From Algibacter sp. L3A6 (GTDB taxonomy: Bacteria > Bacteroidota > Bacteroidia > Flavobacteriales > Flavobacteriaceae), in the NCBI RefSeq assembly GCF_009796825.1, contig NZ_CP047030.1:3656501-3720500 (forward strand): a DNA stretch of 64,000 nucleotides, written 5' to 3'. Below the pieces are notes generated by a model. It saw only the letters and a program-made list of their open reading frames with translations. It did no database searches and was not told the DNA's origin. Numbering within the stretch: the stretch's first letter is position 1; every line of letters starts with the position of its first letter. Of the stretch, positions 44,567 to 54,589 are shown one piece after another. The translations under genes and the position numbers were made by a program.

Positions 44567-46087
44567 ATGGAAGTAAAAAGAATTGAAATAATGGATACGA
44601 CATTGCGCGATGGTGAACAAACCTCGAGCGTGTCGTTTTCTGCTTCTGAAAAGCTCACTATAGCTAAACTTTTATTAGAAGAACTAAAAGTAGATCGTAT
44701 TGAAATTGCCTCGGCACGCGTGTCGGAAGGAGAACTTCAAGCGGTTAAAGATGTTACAGCATGGGCTAAGGAAACCAACTATTTAAATGCTGTTGAAGTT
44801 TTAACTTTTGTTGATAAAGGCATCTCTATAAATTGGATGCTAGAAGCAGGAGCAAAGGTGCAAAACTTACTAACTAAAGGTTCGTTAAACCATTTAACTC
44901 ATCAGCTTAAAAAAACTCCAAATCAGCACTTTACAGAAATTAAAGAAAATATTAATCAAGCCACAGAACAGGGTATTGAAACTAATATTTATTTAGAAGA
45001 TTGGAGTAATGGTATGCGAAATTCTAAAGCATATGTTTTTGAATTTTTAGAGTTTTTATCAACGCAATCTGTAAAGCGTGTTATGCTTCCTGATACTTTA
45101 GGGATATTAACACCAGAGGAATCTTTTGATTTTGTTAAAGAGATTAAAGATAAATATCCGAGTTTACATTTCGATTTTCATGCACATAACGATTACGATT
45201 TAGGTGTTGCCAATGTTATGGCTGGTTTAAAAGCTGGAGCAGATGGTTTACATTTAACAGTTAATGGTATGGGTGAACGTGCAGGAAATGCACCAATGGC
45301 TAGTACTATTGCTGTTATAAACGATTTTATGCCTGAGGTTGAAATTGGTGTAAACGAAACCTTTTTATATACTATTAGTAAACTTATAGAAACCTTTTCT
45401 GGTTTTATGATTCCTGCTAATAAGCCTGTTGTTGGCGCCAATGTATTTACGCAAACGGCTGGAATACATGCTGATGGTGACAATAAAAATAATTTATATT
45501 TCAGTGATTTAATGCCAGAGCGTTTTGGGAGAACCCGAAAATATGCTCTAGGAAAATCGTCTGGAAAGGCTAACATACAAAAGAATTTACAAGAATTAGG
45601 CCTTCAGCTTGATGGTGAAGATCTTAAGAAAGTAACCCAACGTATCATTGAGTTGGGCGATAAAAAACAGGTTGTTACCAAGGAGGATTTGCCGTATATT
45701 ATTTCAGATGTTTTAGACAGAAGTTATGAAGAAAAGGTTAAAGTTAACGCATACGTGCTAACGCATGCTATGGGTTTAAAACCAACAACTACGGTTTCAC
45801 TTACTATAAATGAAGAAGTGTTTGAAGAAAGCGCTCATGGCGATGGCCAATTTGATGCGTTTATGAATGCTATTAAAAGTGTTTTTACACAGAAACAATT
45901 AAAGTTGCCTAAATTAGTGGATTATGCAGTACGTATACCACCGGGAAGTAACTCTGATGCGCTTTGTGAAACCATTATTACATGGAAAAGTGCTGAAAAA
46001 GAATTTAAAACACGTGGTTTAGATTCTGATCAAACGGTTTCGGCAATTAAGGCTACTGAAAAGATGATGAATATTGTTGTGAGTTGA
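44567..46087 (+). CDS. leuA: 2-isopropylmalate synthase-type enzyme (LeuA; citramalate synthase not excluded)
   Basis: 506 residues. HMGL-like TIM barrel: IMDTTLRDGEQTSSVSF, HFDFHAHNDYDLGVANV (metal ligands) and VNGMGERAGNAPM. The C-terminal allosteric LeuA dimer domain (about 390-506) is rich in conserved VDYAVRIPPGSNSDA. DTTLRDGEQ favours isopropylmalate synthase. However, the divergence from classical LeuA and the 506-residue length, also usual for citramalate synthase, leave that option open. Position between leuD and leuB supports leucine synthesis. Confidence 0.8.
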   Translation: MEVKRIEIMDTTLRDGEQTSSVSFSASEKLTIAKLLLEELKVDRIEIASARVSEGELQAVKDVTAWAKETNYLNAVEVLTFVDKGISINWMLEAGAKVQNLLTKGSLNHLTHQLKKTPNQHFTEIKENINQATEQGIETNIYLEDWSNGMRNSKAYVFEFLEFLSTQSVKRVMLPDTLGILTPEESFDFVKEIKDKYPSLHFDFHAHNDYDLGVANVMAGLKAGADGLHLTVNGMGERAGNAPMASTIAVINDFMPEVEIGVNETFLYTISKLIETFSGFMIPANKPVVGANVFTQTAGIHADGDNKNNLYFSDLMPERFGRTRKYALGKSSGKANIQKNLQELGLQLDGEDLKKVTQRIIELGDKKQVVTKEDLPYIISDVLDRSYEEKVKVNAYVLTHAMGLKPTTTVSLTINEEVFEESAHGDGQFDAFMNAIKSVFTQKQLKLPKLVDYAVRIPPGSNSDALCETIITWKSAEKEFKTRGLDSDQTVSAIKATEKMMNIVVS

Positions 46088-46180
46088 AATAATCTCAACG
46101 ATTGGCGGTAGAAGGAAAGGGATGAGTAAAAAGAAACGCCAAAAAAATAAATAGAATTTAAAGTTTAAAAATTAATAAAG

Positions 46181-47239
46181 ATGAAATTTAATATTGCAGT
46201 TTTAGCAGGTGATGGTATTGGACCTGAAGTAATGGAGCAAGCACAAAAAGTTAGTGAAGCGGTTGCGGAAAAATTTGGACATGAAATAACTTGGAAGCCA
46301 GCATTAACAGGTGCTGCCGCTATTGATGCGGTTGGAGAACCTTACCCAGATAGTACGCACCAAGTTTGTTTGGCTTCGGATGCTGTTTTATTTGGAGCTA
46401 TTGGTTTGCCTCGTTTTGATAATGATCCTTCGGCAAAAGTACGTCCAGAAAATGGTTTACTTCAAATGCGTAAGCAATTGGGCTTATTTGCTAATTTAAG
46501 ACCAACGTTTACGTTTCCGTCTTTATTAGATAAATCACCTTTAAAACAAGAGCGTATTGAAGGAACAGATTTAGTGTTTTTACGTGAGTTAACTGGCGGA
46601 ATCTATTTTGGAGAAAAAGGTAGAAGAGACGGTGGTGAAACGGCTTTTGATAACTGTGTTTATACACGTGTTGAAGTACAACGTTTGGCTAAAAAAGGTT
46701 TTGAATTAGCAATGACACGTTCTAAAAGATTATGTTGTGTTGATAAAGCTAACGTTATGGAGACGTCTCGTTTGTGGAGAGAAACTGTTCAGGCTATGGA
46801 AAAAGATTATCCTGAAGTTGAAGTAAGTTACGAGTTGGTTGATGCAGTTGCTATGCGTTTGGTACAATGGCCAAATAGCTACGATGTTTTAATTACTGAA
46901 AACTTATTTGGTGATATTTTAACGGATGAGGCTTCGGTTATTTCTGGATCTATGGGATTAATGCCATCGGCATCTATGGGGTCTGATATTGCTTTATTTG
47001 AGCCAATTCACGGGTCTTACCCACAAGCAACTGGATTAAATATTGCAAACCCAATGGCCATGGTTTTATCGGCAGCCATGATGTTTGAAATTGCTTTTAA
47101 TTTACCCGAAGAAGGAAAAGTAATTAGAGATGCTGTAAATAAAGCTTTAGCTGAAGGTATTGTTACTGAAGATTTAGCCGATGGCGGAAAAGCTTACGGT
47201 ACTAAAGAAGTAGGAGATTATCTTGCTGCAAATATCTAG
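46181..47239 (+). CDS. leuB: 3-isopropylmalate dehydrogenase
   Basis: NAD-dependent oxidative decarboxylation in leucine synthesis. 352 residues. AGDGIGPEVMEQA, LRELTGGIYFGEKGR, the metal-binding ENLFGDILTDEASVISGS and EPIHGSYPQATG are all present. Last gene of the leu cluster, followed by a terminator. Confidence 0.96.
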   Translation: MKFNIAVLAGDGIGPEVMEQAQKVSEAVAEKFGHEITWKPALTGAAAIDAVGEPYPDSTHQVCLASDAVLFGAIGLPRFDNDPSAKVRPENGLLQMRKQLGLFANLRPTFTFPSLLDKSPLKQERIEGTDLVFLRELTGGIYFGEKGRRDGGETAFDNCVYTRVEVQRLAKKGFELAMTRSKRLCCVDKANVMETSRLWRETVQAMEKDYPEVEVSYELVDAVAMRLVQWPNSYDVLITENLFGDILTDEASVISGSMGLMPSASMGSDIALFEPIHGSYPQATGLNIANPMAMVLSAAMMFEIAFNLPEEGKVIRDAVNKALAEGIVTEDLADGGKAYGTKEVGDYLAANI

Positions 47240-47260
47240 AGTTAAATAACTCAATTATAT

Positions 47261-47300
47261 AAAAAAAACCTGTTAAGTAATTGGCTTAATAGGTTTTTTT
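47261..47300. terminator. Terminator after leuB
   Basis: AAAAACCTGTTAAG / CTTAATAGGTTTTT arms with A and T runs, between convergent genes. Confidence 0.8.
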
Positions 47301-47359
47301 ATGTGAATATTTTAATGCTTTAAAATATATACTTAACATATTTATTTAAAGCGACAATC

Positions 47360-48172
47360 TTAATTACTTGATGGTAGCTTTATAGATCTGCTATATTTTT
47401 TATAATTATAATCAATAACTATAGAGTCTATCTTTTTATCGTAAAGATGTGCATATTCCTTTTTAGGCAAACTAACTTTTCCTTTATATTTTTCTTGTTC
47501 TGCTAAATTATTAATAGCATATTTTTCTAAAAAATCTGGGTAAACCATATAGACAACCTTAGTTTGAATATTTTCAATTAATATAAATTGATTTTCAAAA
47601 AGAAAATATTCACTTGTTAAATTATAATTTTCAGCTTCAGTAACTGAAATTAAATCTCTTTCATTATAACCGTCTATGCTTTTAGTAACATAATAAGCTC
47701 CTAATTTTTTATATGGACCGACAAATATAGTCTCAGGTTTGAAAACACTTCTTCTTATTTTATACTTATTAGATTTTCCGATTGAAACTTCGCTAGGCAC
47801 AATTTCATACTTTTTTACAGACTTTAAAGTTCTTTGTGCTATTCTTAAACGATTGTTTACATCTGCGATTTCTTTTTTAACAGCAGGTGTAAGTTTCGCT
47901 TCTTTATTTAGATTAGCTATTCGAGTACTATCCGCTTTAGCTTTGTTGGTAAATGCTAAAGCTTTTTTATAAAAAGGTGTTAGCCGTTTAGTAGATGGTT
48001 TTTTTCCAATAGTTTTATATACAACACTAATTATTTCAAAAGTATAAGGAGAGCCACCTTCTTTTTGGCTAATAAAAGTGTTTAATTCTTCTTCAAAGAA
48101 AAAGTCAACACTTTGCGCTTTTACTTGAAAACATATTATATAGGCTATTACTATAAAATAAGTTTTTTTCAT
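47360..48172 (-). CDS. Secreted protein of unknown function
   Basis: 270 residues from the ATG at 48172, which directly opens the signal peptide MKKTYFIVIAYIICFQVKAQ. An upstream in-frame ATG at 48190 only adds a short polar stretch. The middle is a charged helical segment (about 75-120), with beta-rich ends and many Tyr and Lys. No domain recognised. The Bacteroidota-style AQ cleavage suggests periplasm or outer membrane. Single gene. Confidence 0.7.
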   Translation of the reverse strand: MKKTYFIVIAYIICFQVKAQSVDFFFEEELNTFISQKEGGSPYTFEIISVVYKTIGKKPSTKRLTPFYKKALAFTNKAKADSTRIANLNKEAKLTPAVKKEIADVNNRLRIAQRTLKSVKKYEIVPSEVSIGKSNKYKIRRSVFKPETIFVGPYKKLGAYYVTKSIDGYNERDLISVTEAENYNLTSEYFLFENQFILIENIQTKVVYMVYPDFLEKYAINNLAEQEKYKGKVSLPKKEYAHLYDKKIDSIVIDYNYKKYSRSIKLPSSN

Positions 48173-48190
48173 ATTTAAATATTTATTCAT

Positions 48191-48639
48191 TTCTTAATTT
48201 ATAAAGAGCCTATAGTTCGGATAATTTATGATACAAAGATATAAAAGTAAGGGTTATAGTAAAGAAAACCTTATATAAAGAATTAATATATAGGAGAATT
48301 ACTAACGAATATTTAATGATTACTAATTTAGTTTTGAATTAAGTTGAACAATTTATCAATTTTTGAAATAATCACAACTAGGTGGCTTAAAAACTTATAA
48401 CTCGAAGTAAAGAAAGGCTGTAATAGGATGATTGAAAATATTAGACATGATATATTCACGAAGGTCCTAGCTTTTATGATGATTATTTTTCGCATCTAAT
48501 AAATACTAAATTCTAACTAAAAGTGTTTCAAAATAATAAATTCGTAATTACAATATTTATTTGCCTTAAAATTTTGTAAAAAAAAAAGGTTAACGGTATA
48601 TATTTTATATTTTTAAAGATTATATATAACCCTTTCTTT
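48191..48639. other. Gene-free stretch holding a dead mscS fragment
   Basis: About 450 very AT-rich bases. The only readable content is the gene remnant at 48371-48490. Confidence 0.6.
48371..48490 (-). pseudogene. Remnant of a YbdG-like MscS C-terminus
   Basis: Read on the minus strand, this encodes EYIMSNIFNHPITAFLYFEL, a stop, then VFKPPS. The intact channel at 56752-57996 ends EYIMSDIFDHLIAALPYFDL, then EIFELPS. A second stop (TAG) lies just upstream where the intact protein has Trp. No start or upstream domain remains. It is a decayed piece of a paralogue or duplicate, about 8.3 kb from the intact gene. Confidence 0.7.
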
Positions 48640-51072
48640 ATGAAAAAAACAATACTAGTAACTTTATCATTAATGATGTGCTTAGCTTCTACAACCAACT
48701 ATGCGCAATCTAAACGAAAAAAGAATAAAAAAGATAAAAGTGAAATATCTAAACCCGTTGAAAAGAAAAAAGAAGGTAAAATAAAACCTTACAACGAAGT
48801 TATTACTAAAAGTGCTATTTCCGATGATGGTTTGTTTAAAACACATCAGGTTGGTGAGTCTTACTTTTACGAAATTCCTATGGAGCATTTGGGGAAAGAT
48901 ATGCTTCTGGTAAGCAGGATATCTAAACTGCCTGCTAACATGGGAGACGGTTATGTTAATGCGGGAACTAAAACCAATTCGCGCTTAGTAACGTGGGAGC
49001 GTTTTCAAAACAAAATATTAATTAAAGAGAAATCTTATAGTTCGGTAGCTAATGAAGAGTTACCAATTAGTATTTCGGTTAAATCTAATAATTACGAACC
49101 TACATTATTTGCTTTTGATATTAGCGCGTTTAGCAAAGATTCTACTGCGGTAGTGGTCGATGTTACTAAGTTTTACACGAGTGATGTTAAGGCTATTAGT
49201 GGTTTACCAGCTTATATGCGCACGGAGTATAAGGTTAAAAATTTAGATGCTTCTAGAAGTTTTATAAATAGTGTTAAAAGTTTTCCTGAGAATATTGAAG
49301 TTGTACAAGATATGACTTACAATGCATCTGCACCACCATCTTTTAGAAGTGGTGAATCTATAAGTTTACAAATGAATCAATCTATGATTTTGTTACCAGA
49401 AAACCCTATGCAATCTCGTTTTTCAGACGAGCGTGTGGGATGGTTTACTTTAGATTATGTAGATTATGGAAGTGAAGCATTAAAATCTGATACCAAAACT
49501 TTTATTCGTAAATGGCGTATGGAGCCTAAAGATCCCGAAGCTTATGCTCGCGGTGAATTGGTAGAACCTATTAAGCCTATTGTGTATTATTTAGATCCGG
49601 CTACGCCAGAAAACTTGCGTAAATACATAAAAGAAGGCGTAGAGCTGTGGCAAGGTCCTTTTGAGAAAGCTGGTTTTAAAAATGCTATTATAGCAAAAGA
49701 CCCGCCAAGTAAAGAAGAAGATCCAGATTTTAGTCCAGAAGATATTCGCTATTCCGTAATACGTTATGTAGCGAGTACAACTAGAAATGCTATGGGGCCG
49801 AGCGTTTCAGACCCAAGAACGGGAGAAATTATTGAAAGTGATATTATTTGGTATCATAACCATTTACGTTCCTATAGAAATAGGTATTTAATTGAAACGG
49901 GCGCCGCTAATCCTGCAGCTAGAACATTAAATACACCCAAAGAAGATATTGGTGAAATGATGAAAATGGTAATTGCTCACGAAGTAGGGCATACCTTAGG
50001 TTTACCACATAACATGAGTGCGAGTAAAGCTTATGATGTTGAAAGCTATAGAAATGGTGATTTTACACAAAAAAACGGTATTGCTTCTACTATTATGGAC
50101 TATGCGCGTTATAATTATATTGCGCAACCTGGAGACCAAAATATTAGGTTTATTAGACAATTAGGAGCTTATGATGATTATGCTATTAACTGGGGGTATC
50201 GTGTTATTCCAGAGGCCAATACTCCAGAGGCAGAACTAATAACTCTAGATGGTTGGATTCTTGAAAAAGCTGGTGATCCAAAATATATCTTCGGAAAACA
50301 AAGAAGCCGTTTTGATCCTACATCACAAACAGAAGATATAGGAAACGACGCTATAAAAGCGAGTACTTATGCACTTAAAAACTTAAAATATGTTTCTATT
50401 CATTTACCAGAATGGACTAGTGATGTTACTAATGATTATGATGATTTAGAGGAGTTATATGATGAGTTATTTGGAGCGTGGCGTCGTTACATTAGTCATG
50501 TATTAACCAATGTTGGTGGTGTACATGAGAATTTAATTAACCCGAACCAATCAGGAATCCCGTTTGTAGCTGTACCTAAAGAAACTCAAAAGGCATCCGT
50601 GCAATGGTTGCACGAAAATGCATTTACTACACCAAGTTGGTTAGTTGAAAAAGAACTTTTAAGCCGAACAGATTTTGAAGGTTACACAGCGCGTTTAGGT
50701 AAATACCAAAGCAGTTTTTTAAATAAATTATTAAGCCAGGAGATTCTAGAACGTTTAATAGATCATGAAACTATAGATGCAAACAATTACTCTGCTTTAG
50801 AGTTATTGCAAGATGTTCGTAAAGGACTTTGGACAGAAGCTAATGCAACTAAAAATGTAGATATTTATCGTCGTAATTTACAACGTGCATATATTGAACG
50901 TATGGCTTTTTTAATGACGGAATCCTCAGATGTTAGAGCTTTGGCTAGAGGAGAATTATCGGTATTAAAAAAGATAGTTATTAGCGCATCTTATCGTTCT
51001 ACTGACACTACAACAAAATACCACTATAAAGATTGTTTAGAGCGTATTAATACCATTTTGGATCCTAAGTAG
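48640..51072 (+). CDS. Secreted zinc metalloprotease (DUF5117/DUF5118-type)
   Basis: 810 residues with a signal peptide ending NYAQS, followed by a Lys-rich stretch (about 25-45). The central domain of about 250 residues corresponds to the DUF5117 type. The metzincin zinc site HEVGHTLGLPHN is near residue 447, with the met-turn TIMDYARYNY about 45 residues later. The C-terminal third is helical. The enzyme likely acts outside the inner membrane. No inhibitor or propeptide gene is adjacent. Single gene ending at a strong terminator. Confidence 0.88.
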   Translation: MKKTILVTLSLMMCLASTTNYAQSKRKKNKKDKSEISKPVEKKKEGKIKPYNEVITKSAISDDGLFKTHQVGESYFYEIPMEHLGKDMLLVSRISKLPANMGDGYVNAGTKTNSRLVTWERFQNKILIKEKSYSSVANEELPISISVKSNNYEPTLFAFDISAFSKDSTAVVVDVTKFYTSDVKAISGLPAYMRTEYKVKNLDASRSFINSVKSFPENIEVVQDMTYNASAPPSFRSGESISLQMNQSMILLPENPMQSRFSDERVGWFTLDYVDYGSEALKSDTKTFIRKWRMEPKDPEAYARGELVEPIKPIVYYLDPATPENLRKYIKEGVELWQGPFEKAGFKNAIIAKDPPSKEEDPDFSPEDIRYSVIRYVASTTRNAMGPSVSDPRTGEIIESDIIWYHNHLRSYRNRYLIETGAANPAARTLNTPKEDIGEMMKMVIAHEVGHTLGLPHNMSASKAYDVESYRNGDFTQKNGIASTIMDYARYNYIAQPGDQNIRFIRQLGAYDDYAINWGYRVIPEANTPEAELITLDGWILEKAGDPKYIFGKQRSRFDPTSQTEDIGNDAIKASTYALKNLKYVSIHLPEWTSDVTNDYDDLEELYDELFGAWRRYISHVLTNVGGVHENLINPNQSGIPFVAVPKETQKASVQWLHENAFTTPSWLVEKELLSRTDFEGYTARLGKYQSSFLNKLLSQEILERLIDHETIDANNYSALELLQDVRKGLWTEANATKNVDIYRRNLQRAYIERMAFLMTESSDVRALARGELSVLKKIVISASYRSTDTTTKYHYKDCLERINTILDPK

Positions 51073-51105
51073 GAGGGATGCTTTAAAAAGGTTAATATTG
51101 AAAAG

Positions 51106-51147
51106 AAAAAAGCGTGAATTCTAATTTAGAATTCACGCTTTTTTTAT
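51106..51147. terminator. Bidirectional terminator
   Basis: 17-base arms AAAAAAGCGTGAATTCT (51106-51122) and complement (51128-51144), between convergent genes. Confidence 0.9.
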
Positions 51148-51169
51148 GCTTGTTTAAAATGTATATTAA

Positions 51170-53629
51170 CTATTTTTTAATCATTAGCTTTTCAGAAGCG
51201 CCATCGGTACCTTGCACAAAGTACATACCTTCGCTTAAGTCTCCAACATAAACTGTAGTTTCAATAGTTGCTGTTACATTAAATGATTTTACAGTTTGTC
51301 CTAATTGGTTAATAATTTTAAATTGTCCACCTAAACTAGATTTAATTTTCACTTGGCTAGAACTAGGGTTTGGATACATTGAAAAATTAGATTTATTATC
51401 GGTAATCTCCGTTGTTCCTAAAGTAGATACGGTAATACATGTAGATTCTACCGAACAGTCTAAAACAGAAATCCATACTTTGTAATTTCCAGGTTGGGTT
51501 GCTGTAAAACTTTGACCTGTTTCACCATCTAAATATTCATCGCCCTCACCAGTACAAGCAAACCATTGGTATGATGCATTAGATTGAGTTGCTGTTAATA
51601 CTCCTGCGTTTAATGTTACCTCATTATTAATTTCAGACCCTACGGTTATTTCAATCACAGATCTATCACTTTCACAACCGTTAATTGTTTTTGATATGTA
51701 GTATTGATTTCCATTTATTACTAAGTCAGATGCATTCAGAGGTGTTTCTGTAGTATTATCAGCATAAACTTTTAGATTGTCTTCAGGATAAAGATTTGAT
51801 ATATCGTTTATAGTTCCGTTGTAACAAACATATGCTCCTAGATAGATATCCATCGTGCCGTCAAAACATTGAGTTGGAACCCATCCTGTTAGTGGAGGTG
51901 TTAACCCCTCAGGAACACTCGTGTTCTCAAATCCTGTATTTTCAATGTCCATAGAGAATAAAACCCATTTTGTGCCGTCAAAACCAACTGCAAGAGGAAA
52001 ATCGTCTAAATTAGATATATAAACGTTTTTACCATTTAGAATGTCTGTTTTAGTAAAGCCTGTACTAAATTCAGCACAACCTCCTGTTAAACCAACAGTA
52101 ATAATATCAACACTAGGGGCATCCGGATTAGTAACTTCAATATCGTCGCTAACAGCATTTGTACATCCATTAGCATTGGTTAACGTATATGTTATAGTAT
52201 GAATTCCAACACCAGCGGTAGCTGGGTCAAAAGAATAAGTCATTCCATTACCATCGTCAGTAACACCAGTACCAGAATACACACCGCCAGTAGCTGTTCC
52301 ACTACCTAAACCAGCTTGATTGCCAGCATCAAAACATAGGTCTTCAGGAGCTGTAAAGGTTACTGTTGGTAAAGTATTTATTGTAACAGAAGCAGTTTCT
52401 GATCCATCACATAAACCAGAAGTGTTATAAGTTACAGTATAGGCTCCGGGCGTGGAAGCTGATACATCAATAGAACCAGTAGTAGAATTTATAGATAATC
52501 CTCCTGAAGATGTAAAAGTACCTCCAGATACTCCAGTGATTGTAGGAGTAGGGTCAGAACTATCAGCACAATAAGCAGAAGCGCTATAACTAAAAGAAGC
52601 GTCTTCACGCGGCGTGGTTGTAATTGTTACAGTACCGCATGAGCCTGCAGTAGCGCAGCCACCTTCACCTCTAACATAATAGGTTGTACTTGGTGGGGTT
52701 GGTGTTACAATAATGGTTGAGCCTGTTGTTGTACCAACTAATGTGCCTCCACAAGAACCTGTATAGACATACCATGTTGTGGCATCATTTAAATCACCAG
52801 AAATATTTAGTAAAGCACTATTTCCATCACAAATAGTTTCCGGAGCATAGCTAATGGTGGGTATATCTGGCTCTGTACAAGGCACTGTAACGTTAAATGT
52901 AGTTGAAGATACAGGAAAAGGCACAGCATTATCAAACTCCCAATTTGAAAGATTCATTATAGCAGCTAGAATCGTAGCTTTATCACCCGTATGTAATGAT
53001 GTCGGTATATAGCGAGCATTATTAACTTCTATTTGCGCACCTCCATTTGGAAAAAGACCTAAAGCGTTTGTACCATTAGTTAAACCGCTTGGTAAAAATG
53101 AGTTTGAGGTACTAGTTGAAGTACTCCAAGCATTTCCAGGGGTTCCTGCTATTCCACTATTTGCATTTATCCCAGCTACAAAATCATTAGGGCCAGGTGC
53201 ATTTTCCGGTTGATAAATAAAAAGATTATCACCTGCAGTTCCCAACATATTTCCATTAATTGGACTGTAAGCGCCTATACTTAAAAGAGAGGCTGTTCCG
53301 GAACCTGAAGAAGTAAAACTTAAGATATCTGTATCAATAGAAATTTCTTCTCCTGCTAAAAAATCTGATGTAGCTGTAAATTCAATCGAGGATTCAATAG
53401 CATCTAAAGAACTTCCGTTCCATGCTTCATCAGTTATTATAAATTTAGTTGAATTAGCTATTGGGACTAAAAGAACAAAGGAGAGTGTTTCATCATCTAT
53501 ATTTATACGTGTAAATGCTATATCACCTTCAGTTAACACAGTTTGAGAAAACACAGGCAAACTTGTAAGAGACAGAGCAAAAAATAACAATGTTATTTTT
53601 AAAAACTTTAATGTGTAATTGTTTTTCAT
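51170..53629 (-). CDS. T9SS-secreted multi-domain surface protein
   Basis: 819 residues. The signal peptide ends PVFSQ. An N-terminal beta-domain (about 30-250) is followed by several Ig-like, Thr/Ser/Gly-rich modules with paired cysteines (CDGNSALLNISGD; CADSSDPTPTITGVSGG; CFDAGNQAGLGSG). The C-terminal type A sorting domain (about 745-819) begins FSMYPNPSSSQVKIKS and ends GMYFVQGTDGASEKLMIKK, the signal for type IX secretion. The protein is thus exported to the cell surface or medium. It lies 25 bases after a secreted tail-collar protein and is probably co-transcribed. The ligand is unknown. Confidence 0.88.
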   Translation of the reverse strand: MKNNYTLKFLKITLLFFALSLTSLPVFSQTVLTEGDIAFTRINIDDETLSFVLLVPIANSTKFIITDEAWNGSSLDAIESSIEFTATSDFLAGEEISIDTDILSFTSSGSGTASLLSIGAYSPINGNMLGTAGDNLFIYQPENAPGPNDFVAGINANSGIAGTPGNAWSTSTSTSNSFLPSGLTNGTNALGLFPNGGAQIEVNNARYIPTSLHTGDKATILAAIMNLSNWEFDNAVPFPVSSTTFNVTVPCTEPDIPTISYAPETICDGNSALLNISGDLNDATTWYVYTGSCGGTLVGTTTGSTIIVTPTPPSTTYYVRGEGGCATAGSCGTVTITTTPREDASFSYSASAYCADSSDPTPTITGVSGGTFTSSGGLSINSTTGSIDVSASTPGAYTVTYNTSGLCDGSETASVTINTLPTVTFTAPEDLCFDAGNQAGLGSGTATGGVYSGTGVTDDGNGMTYSFDPATAGVGIHTITYTLTNANGCTNAVSDDIEVTNPDAPSVDIITVGLTGGCAEFSTGFTKTDILNGKNVYISNLDDFPLAVGFDGTKWVLFSMDIENTGFENTSVPEGLTPPLTGWVPTQCFDGTMDIYLGAYVCYNGTINDISNLYPEDNLKVYADNTTETPLNASDLVINGNQYYISKTINGCESDRSVIEITVGSEINNEVTLNAGVLTATQSNASYQWFACTGEGDEYLDGETGQSFTATQPGNYKVWISVLDCSVESTCITVSTLGTTEITDNKSNFSMYPNPSSSQVKIKSSLGGQFKIINQLGQTVKSFNVTATIETTVYVGDLSEGMYFVQGTDGASEKLMIKK

Positions 53630-53654
53630 ATTTTAAAGATTTGTGTTGATTTAA

Positions 53655-54308
53655 TTAGCTGCGTGATGGGTATATGCCTTGAAGACAAATTATATAATTA
53701 ATACCCAAATAAGGAGTTCTAATATCAAAAGGCTGTTGGCTTCCGTTATTAAGAATATTAACATTTCCTTCTACGTTAACATTTCCATTTAATAAGTTCG
53801 CATCAGGAGTATCGCTACTATATATTTTGTTAGCTCCTCCAATACTAGGAATTGCTAGACTATTATTTGTAGGATTATCTGAGTTTGCTTCTTCCGCAAC
53901 GGCTGGTATGGTTGAAACACCGGATGTTTGGGTAAATGTAGCGGTATGATTGTGAGAAGGCATATTTGAAACAGTTAAAGTAATATTTTCTCTTCCTCCT
54001 TTAGATCCTTCTCTATAAGTAGACAATCCAGGACCATCACCAGTCCCTATAGCTGCTCTCCCGCGTAAATCTGGTAATGCAAATGTCGTTCTGCCATCTC
54101 CACCATATATTGTTCCTACAATTGAGAACAATGCGTCATATTGAGAGATTGCTAATAACTGTCCTTGACAAAGTGCCCAACCTCGGGGAGCAAAATTACC
54201 TGCAAATATTCTCACTTCTCCAATATAGCCTTCTTGGGCTGTACTGTTAAAATTTGATAATAAGCAGATTAAGAATAATCCGGTAATTTTAATTTTCAAT
54301 TTCATCAT
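53655..54308 (-). CDS. Secreted phage-tail-collar-domain protein (Mdp-like)
   Basis: 217 residues with a signal peptide ending NSTAQ, then a tail-collar domain: GYIGEVRIFAGNFAPRGWAL, CQGQLLAISQYDALFSIVG, GDGRTTFALPDLRGRAAIGTG and NMPSHNHTATF. Such 'microcystin-dependent protein'-like products derive from phage tail fibre collars but are encoded singly in many bacteria. A Sec signal peptide is unlike a phage structural protein, so it is probably a surface or secreted protein. It has no type IX tail of its own. Two adjacent ATGs (54308, 54305) could start it. Confidence 0.85.
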   Translation of the reverse strand: MMKLKIKITGLFLICLLSNFNSTAQEGYIGEVRIFAGNFAPRGWALCQGQLLAISQYDALFSIVGTIYGGDGRTTFALPDLRGRAAIGTGDGPGLSTYREGSKGGRENITLTVSNMPSHNHTATFTQTSGVSTIPAVAEEANSDNPTNNSLAIPSIGGANKIYSSDTPDANLLNGNVNVEGNVNILNNGSQQPFDIRTPYLGINYIICLQGIYPSRS

Positions 54309-54335
54309 TTAAATTTGGTTATGGTTAATAAGCGC

Positions 54336-54343
54336 CAAACATA
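54336..54343 (-). promoter_or_regulatory. -7 box of the tail-collar/T9SS gene pair
   Basis: TATGTTTG on the minus strand fits TAnnTTTG, 27 bases before the ATG. Confidence 0.55.
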
Positions 54344-54581
54344 ATGAAATAGACTACATTAAGTTAGTTAAAAATGCATTTAATCGTATTTATACGTAGA
54401 TACACCTATTCAAAGATGTCTTTCATCGATGAAAAATATGTTTGTGTTGATTTTTAATAAAAAGATTATTTATATTGGCAGGCAAAGGTTTTATCGAATA
54501 ATAAAGAAGCCTTTATGATCAAATTATTAAAAACAATAAACTGGTAAAAACAGTAATGAAGTTCAATTAAATTTAAAGCAG

Positions 54582-54589
54582 TAAATTTG
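54582..54589 (+). promoter_or_regulatory. -7 box of the pentapeptide-repeat gene
   Basis: TAAATTTG fits TAnnTTTG, 37 bases before the ATG at 54627. Confidence 0.55.

Noticed and set aside
45193..45576. 127-codon antisense frame within leuA
   Set aside because: Mirror of a strongly conserved gene, no promoter and no protein-like composition.
53655..54308. Prophage remnant
   Set aside because: Only a collar domain is present, with a signal peptide, and no other phage gene lies nearby.
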